From Thysanoteuthis rhombus (taxonomy: Eukaryota; Mollusca; Cephalopoda; Oegopsida; Thysanoteuthidae), in assembly GCA_963457665.1 (NCBI GenBank), contig OY735209.1, positions 5,119,581 through 5,183,580 on the forward strand: a DNA stretch of 64,000 nucleotides. Direction: 5' to 3'. Shown one piece after another: positions 58,339 to 64,000 of the stretch (position 1 is the stretch's first letter; each line of letters opens with the position of its first letter). The notes beneath the pieces were generated by a model. It saw nothing but the letters and a program-made list of their open reading frames with translations, was not told where the DNA came from and ran no database searches. Position numbers and translations under genes: made by a program.

Positions 58339-59030
58339 TTAAACTTCAGAAATTCTGTCAGCATCCTCTTTGTCACACATTTTGATGAAGTACTTTTGGA
58401 TCTCCTTCAAGACATCCACAACTTTATATGTTGCCTGGGAATGCTCCTCCAATTGTGGCCTTGTTTGCCTATGCAGTGTTTTTGTGAGCTCAAGCGCCCT
58501 TCCAGTACCAGCATCATTGATCACTGATAAACCTCTCATAGAGTTAACAGCCTGTTGGTATTCATCAGATGACTGCCATATAGACACAGGTTCCTACGAT
58601 AACTCATGGTCTCTATTGAGGACAAAGTCTGTCAGTTTTTTCTTCAAGAAAGGGGAGCAGCTCTGTGTTTTTAAATCTTGTAACACATGGTCTCCTTAGT
58701 TGTTTCTTCAACTCTCAAGCTGAAGAGTGCAAAACCTCTCAACTTTTCAAGTACCATTTTGTCAAAAGCTGCTTCGGCTATTCATTGATATTCAACTGAC
58801 CATGTTCCTTTAACAAACATACCTCCTTGAAAGATTTCATAAAGATAAGATCCTGTGAGGGAGCTCCAGCTGGGGCCACACAAGTTAGCAATATTCCATC
58901 ACATTTTCCCAAAATACAGAAACTCCCAGATTGCCACATAATATGCTTCTCAGTTGCATCATTTGCCAACCTGCCAGGCAGTAGATCACGACGGGGATTC
59001 ATTAGTTTTCTGAAGGATTTTACTAGTGCA
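58339..59030 (-). pseudogene. Unidentified coding-like sequence inside the LTR element
   Basis: Two minus-strand frames, 58778-59002 (RRDLLPGRLANDATEKHIMW, then SQDLIFMKSFKEV) and 58339-58587 (SIWQSSDEYQQAVNSMRGLS, NDAGTGRALEL, then KEIQKYFIKMCDKEDADRI), are joined by a stretch that reads AAFDKMVLEKLRGFALF and then breaks. The residue use is protein-like. 'AVNSMRGLSVINDAG' recalls uncharacterised invertebrate proteins with an A-V-N-x-x-R-G-L-x-V-V-N-D-A-A-E-R motif, from memory only. It occupies the place of the missing reverse transcriptase and points the other way, so it probably came in by insertion or recombination. Confidence 0.45.
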
Positions 59031-59049
59031 AGATGTCTGATATATTAGC

Positions 59050-59370
59050 AGACCAGGAAAATTGAGCAAGTTGTGAAGTCAACTTTGTCTGCAGAGGCCT
59101 GAGCATTGCTTGAATGTGCTGAAGCTGTGGTATATATCCAGGCCATCTTATCTTAACTATCTGGCAATTAGAAGAAAAATTGTCATGTTGATAATAAAAT
59201 TCTAGTAGATAATCTAGGCTCTAGCAAAAATGTAAAAGATAAAAGATCTGGCCATGTTGCAAGGTATGATTGAGAGAGGAGAGATGGAAAATTTTTCATG
59301 GATTGATTCCTCAAATCTACTGGCTGATTGCCTCACTAAAAGAGGGGCACCTATGGAGCAAAAAAAACCA
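59050..59370 (+). pseudogene. RNase H remnant of the LTR element
   Basis: Frames give KIEQVVKSTLSAEA, LLECAEAVVYIQAIL, then in another frame MIERGEMENFSWIDSSNLLA and DCLTKRGAP. S-T-x-x-A-E and L-A-D-x-L-T-K-x-G are conserved at the RNase H end of copia-type Pol. The remainder is shifted and interrupted by stops. Confidence 0.6.
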
Positions 59371-59422
59371 AACTAATCCTTTAAAGAAAGAAAAGAAAAA
59401 AAAACAGAAGTATCAAAGTATA

Positions 59423-59581
59423 TGTTGATCAATTGTGGTGCTGGGTGGTGTCAGCCAATCATGGTAAACACTGAGTTACTCCACTTGGTATATAAACTCT
59501 CCTTTTGGTTTTGGAAGGTGACTTATTACTATACAGCAAGTGTTTTGTTGATGATAATAATGATATTAGAGATCTATAACA
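59423..59581 (+). repeat. 3' LTR of the copia-type element
   Basis: It pairs with 55553-55709: 'gatcaattgtggtgct', 'agccaat', 'tatataaactct', 'tttttggttt/ttttggtttt', 'gtgacttatt', 'ttttgttgatgataat' and 'gatctataaca'. By eye the LTRs are about 80% identical, so the insertion is old. Confidence 0.75.
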
Positions 59582-60027
59582 ATTGAGAAGGAAGATTAGA
59601 GAGAAAATTTGATATAACCTTTCTTCAAGAAAAATCTACCGATACCAGAGACTAATCAACAGTGAGAAAAGTTGTGCATTTGTAATCATCAAAATGATGT
59701 AAATCTGGCAATTAGAAATTTTTTGAAATTTCTGTGATGTAAAATGTTACTTTTGTATAATAAGTGTCTCAAAAATATAAAAATATGAGGGTTGAAAAAA
59801 ATCATTTCATTATTTCTGCAATTTCTACAGTCATAATAAAAAACAATATAAAATATGAGAATAAGAAAAATAATAATATCCCAGAGTATTATTTTTAAAA
59901 TCTTAATTCTGCAATTTCCAATATTTTTAAGCAAAATTGCTAATAAAATCAGATCTAGTAATTCTCCAGTTTTAGATGCAGTGGTCTATGCAGAACTGGA
60001 TCTGTAGATCACTACATCTACTGAGGA

Positions 60028-60320
60028 CAATGGATCTCCATGAAATACTCAGAGGAAGAAGAAATCAAGCACAGAATCACTCTCAAATGACAAGCTTTTG
60101 GTAGAGCAAGCTTAATGAGCAAGAACAAAAAATCCCACTACTGCTAAAAAAGAGGGTTCTACAACTAATGCACCCTCTCAATAGTCACCTATGGAGCTGA
60201 AACATGGAACCTAACCAAGAAACTGCCCCTCAAACTGAGAACCACGCAATGTGCCTATTAGAAAATCATAATCAACATAATATGAGAGATATGTCCAACG
60301 ATAGACACTAAAAGGCTGCT
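60028..60320 (+). pseudogene. LINE reverse transcriptase C-terminal remnant
   Basis: The plus strand reads EIKHRITLK, then QAFGRASLMSKNK, then LSIVTYGAETWNLTKKLPLK. E-I-x-x-R-I-x-x-x-W-x-A-F-x-K and V-x-x-Y-G-A-E-T-W-x-L-T-K are hallmarks of the end of many non-LTR reverse transcriptases found in molluscs (CR1/RTE/BovB-like). Stops follow K and after HYC. The catalytic part lies outside or is lost. Confidence 0.65.
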
Positions 60321-60339
60321 GCTGCTGATGATAATAGTT

Positions 60340-60420
60340 TAGACCAATGATTCATAACTTTGGGTGCATGTCCCACAGAGGAGAAATTCCAACTTGGGGG
60401 GGGGGGGCAATTAGGAATTT
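60340..60420. mobile_element. hAT-like end with G run
   Basis: 'ccaatgattcataactttggg' and 'tcccacagaggagaaatt' followed by ten or more G resemble the 38095 and 31085 ends. Only one end is seen, just before a hAT coding remnant. Confidence 0.3.
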
Positions 60421-60544
60421 GAGTGAAAAGAGTGAAAAGCATTCTGTGGCTCAAAACTTGTGTTAAGACTTTATGGACTAGTTCTAAAAATCTTCAGATC
60501 TATTCAAATATTGTTCGCTTAATTCTTGCTTCAGTTCAGCTAAG

Positions 60545-60960
60545 TCCATGGAATGTCCAAGGAGGATTTCTTAACTCATTGCACTGAAGTACTAAAGACG
60601 CTGACTACAAAGGGAAAAGTTGATGTCAATGGACCTGAGATGACAGAAAAAATTGTGAACCCGTCACAACTATCACCACAGACAATTGCCATGGAGATAC
60701 TAACATTCCTGTACGAGAGCCAACTTGAAGACCTCTACCAAGAACTCTGGGTTATTCTGGCGATTTCATTAACTCTTCCAGTTACAATTGCCTCTGCTGT
60801 GTTGAGTTTTTCAAAATCCATCGAAACATACCAACATTCATCAATGGCACTGGAACATTTAAATGGTGTGGCTGTCATCAACATTAGTGCAAAACTCGCC
60901 AAGAAGTAGTCATGCAATGACCTAATTAATGATTTAGCAGCCAGGGAATGTAGATGAATG
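60545..60960 (+). pseudogene. hAT dimerisation-domain remnant
   Basis: A frame of 118 codons (60553-60909) ends AISLTLPVTIASAVLSFSKS, MALEHLNGVAVINI. This is the hAT-family C-terminal dimerisation motif (L-T-x-P-V-T-x-A-S-A-E-R-x-F-S-K ... M-x-x-E-R-L-x-x-L-A-x-x-x-I), with Glu-Arg replaced by Val-Leu and a few residues missing after FSK. After the TAG at 60907 the same frame continues SCNDLINDLAARECR, so the stop is a nonsense change. Related C-termini occur in zinc-finger MYM-type proteins derived from hAT elements. The N-terminal part is missing upstream. Confidence 0.65.
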
Positions 60961-60999
60961 CCTCTGAAGTCTGTATTAAGAGCAGGAGAGCTTTCCCAT

Positions 61000-62490
61000 T
61001 TCCTGTTCTAAACACCAGTGTATGGTGATCTGTCTTAGGTTACTCATATGGTACACAGGTTTCTGAAAGCAGATGCAGCAATTTGTTTTGTATAAAAAGA
61101 GGAAGAACAGGGTGCCACCCTCACTGAACAGACAACTCTGATTTATATATATGCTTGTTGATGTATTTACATCTCTATTGCATTCCCTTTATTGTACAGC
61201 AATTTTTATCAATGGTTTTTATTATTATTTTTACCCCAGTGAGAGATGAAACTCCAATGCTTCTAATGCTCCTCAACTGCACTTTGTCTGGTGGACAGCT
61301 CAATAAATTATAATTCTAAGGATGAAACAGGCTGCTAGAGAAGCTCTATTGAGCCCTTCATAACTGCAGAAAAATGCCTATAAACTTAGATATCTCTGTC
61401 TTTAATTTTGTAATTTTTCTTGTATAGTTGCATTTTCTTATTTTTATTCTATATTTTCCTCCAAAAATACATTTTTCTCTAGTTTATTTCATTGAATTAT
61501 TTTGTTGTCTTTGCAAAGATAGTAAAAAATATATCTTTGGTTTAAAGATCACATTGTGTGCTTTTTTGGGAGGGGGCAGGGTAAAACAATTATGCTTAGG
61601 ACAGCAAAATATACAGCAGCAACCCTGACTGTAACGATGTAATTACTTGAATAAAGCTTTGTAAAGCATCCACAAAGTTTTTCAATGTTATTACAATGAT
61701 GATAATTGATATAGTTGATAATAATGATAATGTAACAACAATGTGCATGTTCATAAAGAAAACAATTATACAATGAATAAATAACATTTAATTTGAAAAC
61801 AGGAACAGGTGAGTAATTTTTTCAGCTAACGCCGGCATAAGTTTCAAATGTGTATACTCCCCAAGAAAATTATTTGAGTAAACAACATAAACACATCACA
61901 GTGAGAATTTGCATTAGAAAATCTAGGTCTAAAATACACACAGATTTTCAAGTTTGCTAGCATATGTTAAAATGATGTACACTGTCGAATGAAAAACTAA
62001 TTCAGGGAAGCCTCAACCATACAATTAACTTCATGTTAATACAAATACCTGAAATAAAATGAAAATGAAATTCATTCTGTTGCAAATACTCAATCAACAA
62101 CAATAAATCCTTCTTTTTTCAGCAATTGTAAACATACAATCGTGCATAAAATCATTTTTTTTTCATTAATCTTAAACACAATATATAAAATACTAAATCT
62201 CACTCCACATAAACACATTTGCAGAGATGTTTTTTTTTTCCATAAATTATAAGCATAACCCCATTGATTTTAGAGAAAAAAAAAGTTAACCAGTGTTTTT
62301 GTATGCGATAAAGTATGAAAGGCCTGTTCAGTTACTCAAATTGTCTCCCTTTGTTTTTCAAGCAAATGGAGAGCATGTAAAATGAAAAGTTGGCCAAGTG
62401 AAAATGCAGGCAATCAACATTCAGGGTAAGCGTGTTCAAGAAGGTCAATTTAAGAATTTTGGTGGCCACCTGACCCATACATACTTAAGA
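61000..62490. other. Intergenic DNA, no gene recognised
   Basis: AT-rich. 62040-62130 is an inverted relative of the tandem repeat at 42020-42270. No RNA or protein gene is seen. Confidence 0.4.
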
Positions 62491-62499
62491 AAAAAGTGA

Positions 62500-62760
62500 A
62501 AAAAAAAAGAAAGCCTAGTTTTTTTAGTTATAGTTTTCCAGTTTTGTGATTTTTAATAAGCCTTCACCAGTTTTGTACATGTCTTCATCAGGTGTCATGA
62601 TTTACAATTGCCTTCTGAAGATATGTACAAAATGGGTTAAGGCTTATTGAAAACTAGTACACCTGAGAAGTATTAAAAAAAGTTTTGCTTTCTCTTTTCT
62701 GCATTTTTCTTAAATCTATTCAACCCTTATAAGGGAATTTATCCACCTACTTTCATTATA
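62500..62760. mobile_element. Imperfect palindrome, about 200-260 bp
   Basis: 'gaaagcctagtttttttag', 'aataagccttcaccagtttt' and 'gtacatgtcttcatcagg' on the left face inverted copies on the right (from about 62620): 'ccttctgaagatatgtac', 'aaaatgggttaaggctta' and 'aaaaaaagttttgctttc'. The outer part is shared with 27640-27790, so it is a family of fold-back or inverted-terminal elements. Confidence 0.6.
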
Positions 62761-62814
62761 TGTATGTGCATATGTGATTGTTATTGTATAAAAATAATGA
62801 ATTTTGAAGGGGAC

Positions 62815-62975
62815 AGATGAGGGAATAAATAAAAATAGGAAAGGTTTTACAATCATTTGCTGAAAGAAATCTTGAAGAGTATAAAATTGTGAAAATGTAC
62901 AAAAGTATATTTCACTTTAAAACAGTGATTTTCATACAAGCAATCAGCGATATATAAGACTGTAAATACGAAAAT
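62815..62975. repeat. Segment shared with the copy B intron (17540-17690)
   Basis: See 17540-17690. No zinc-finger exon lies within a few kilobases on either side in this window, so this is a detached fragment or the edge of another unit. Confidence 0.5.
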
Positions 62976-62999
62976 ATGAAAATGACAGTCAAGTACACA

Positions 63000-63600
63000 G
63001 TTGAACAAATATACATGAATGAAAGACAGGAAAAACTACATGAAAATCTATGAAAAATACACCCTGTGAATATTTTTTTCCCATCATTTCACTACATCTA
63101 ATTATTCATCCCTGTTATGATATTTTTATATTATTTCCAGTTGATGCAGGATATTAACAAAATTAAAAATATACATTTAAAAAACGTCAATGAAAAATTA
63201 TTTGTTAAATATTGAGTGAAAAAATGTTTTTTTCCCCTGATCAAAAGCCTAAATCATAATTAATTGAATAAGACTAAAAAAAAGTATTTTACTGAGATAG
63301 AAAATTGAAAAAAGAATTCTTCTTTTGATAAATAAGTAATGAAAATTCAATCCAAAATCAAATGATATGTTGATTTTTGCCATATGTCTGAAATTGAGGT
63401 ATTTTGTGTCATCAGACTCTGGAAATTATCTAAATAAAACATCGCAGTCTTTCGTTGACATAAAAACAGCTTTTCACATTGAAAACCTTATGAAAAACGT
63501 CCAGTTCTGTATAGTTTAGTCAAGATGATAGCAGATTTTCCAACTATCAGAAGCAAATTTTTAAACTGACTGTTTTTAATGGCTACAAGTGGCTAGATGA
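63000..63600. other. AT-rich DNA, nothing recognised
   Basis: No gene or repeat supported. Confidence 0.4.
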
Positions 63601-63622
63601 AAGCATATTAGACAAAATAATT

Positions 63623-63835
63623 GTGATAAAAATATATTTCTCCAATGCAGATTTAACAAATCCAGACTTTAGTTTCTTGGAGACTTACTCATTTTTGAGA
63701 AAACTAACCTTTCTACAGGAAGTGAGTGGATTGGCTCTAAAGAGGGTGACCAATTTACAATATACATATGGTGCAAAACTGGACACTGACTTAGTGGCCT
63801 TCTTTGAGACAGCCTATGTTCAGTTTTCAATATGA
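63623..63835 (+). CDS. Short uncharacterised open frame
   Basis: A 70-codon ATG frame with more even amino-acid use than the AT-rich background (FSNADLTNPDFSFLETY, VSGLALKRVTNLQYTYG). I do not recognise a family. It has no signal peptide or membrane segment. Its surroundings are repeat-rich, so it may be part of a mobile element whose tail lies at 63940-64000. Coding status is doubtful. Confidence 0.15.
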   Translation: MIKIYFSNADLTNPDFSFLETYSFLRKLTFLQEVSGLALKRVTNLQYTYGAKLDTDLVAFFETAYVQFSI

Positions 63836-63929
63836 ATAAACTGTATCGTGTCTTTGTTCCAAGTTAATAACCACCTGCTTGAGTTGGAGCACAATTTTGC
63901 ATCCAAAGCTGTATTCCACTCATATCTTC

Positions 63930-64000
63930 TGGAATTGCAGTGGCGAATCCCGTTTCTTCGTTAGTTCATCAGTAGCTGCAGCCGAAACGTCACTGTGGGT
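63930..64000. repeat. Repeat tail with 'gccgaaacgtc' at window edge
   Basis: 'gcagccgaaacgtcac' on the plus strand, and on the minus strand CTGATGAACTAACG then AAGAAACGGG. It resembles retroelement tails elsewhere in the window but is cut by the window end. Confidence 0.3.

Larger units (their letters stand above)
55553..59581 (+). mobile_element. Degenerate copia-type LTR retrotransposon
   Basis: Two related terminal repeats of 157 and 159 bp bound 3.7 kb that holds, in order, gag, a zinc knuckle, an aspartic-protease motif, an integrase and a terminal RNase H. Integrase before RNase H is the Ty1/copia order. The sequence where reverse transcriptase should lie (about 57900-59040) is instead unrelated minus-strand coding-like sequence. 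A purine-rich tract (about 59383-59412) precedes the 3' LTR. All parts carry stops and frameshifts. Target duplications are not convincing (ATGTA against ATTGA). Confidence 0.78.

Noticed and set aside
60553..60909. Intact small host gene
   Set aside because: The C-terminal motif is that of a hAT dimerisation domain, with lost core residues and a nonsense stop followed by in-frame family sequence.
63930..64000. Hammerhead ribozyme on the minus strand (CTGATGA ... GAAAC)
   Set aside because: The nine bases between the boxes cannot form stem II, and the sequence is cut by the window end.

Overview
The window looks like AT-rich, repeat-laden, intron-bearing genomic DNA of a cephalopod, most probably an octopus. 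The inference rests on three things: a head-to-tail cluster of C2H2 zinc-finger genes with near-identical [11 protein letters not shown] linkers (a family known to be greatly expanded in octopus); many decayed transposons (hAT, mariner-like, copia-type LTR, LINE, Penelope-like) with a tRNA-derived SINE; and long fold-back repeats and TA microsatellites. No bacterial-style operon, rRNA, confident tRNA gene or CRISPR array was seen. A 200-N assembly gap lies at 21637-21836.

Zinc-finger cluster. All copies lie on the minus strand. Copy A (1803-3110) is a broken pseudogene. Copy B (15821-17101, 14 fingers), copy C (39245-40540, 15 fingers) and copy D (49710-51521, 21 fingers) have long open frames. 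A fifth copy (24890-25915) is decayed throughout. A, B, C and D share a splice-acceptor-like site and 5' untranslated segment just upstream of the finger exon (exon starts near 3265, 17278, 40922 and 51854). About 3 kb further upstream, A, B and C share a compact block ending in a consensus splice donor (6303-6304, 20689-20690, 44251-44252), which I read as a common non-coding first exon and promoter. The A and B blocks differ at only 2 of 216 bases although copy A's protein is dead. Related 3' flanking sequence recurs near 1341-1735, 12280-12870, 23640-24720, 45590-45990 and 47340-48440. The cluster therefore grew by tandem duplication of whole transcription units, each finger exon decaying from its 3' end.

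Between the genes. 6.6-15 kb: hairpins, fold-backs, diverged tandem repeats and a dead transposon-type ORF (13205-13560). 18-20 kb: mariner-like remnant and a 540-bp fold-back. 21-33 kb: gap, microsatellites, dead finger copy, a three-unit tandem repeat, a near-identical 223-bp direct repeat, a hAT-like MITE. 33-35 kb: SINE tail, Penelope-like reverse transcriptase fragment and a TRIM-type (RING/B-box/coiled-coil) pseudogene, all abutting. 41-49 kb: further fold-backs, a tRNA-derived SINE and a hAT remnant. 52-64 kb: a TIR element, a copia-type LTR retrotransposon with both LTRs (55553-59581) but no recognisable reverse transcriptase, a LINE fragment and a hAT dimerisation-domain remnant.

Only B, C and D are credible protein-coding genes; they probably encode nuclear DNA-binding proteins. 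All alignments here were made by eye, so percent identities and repeat edges are approximate unless a count is stated.
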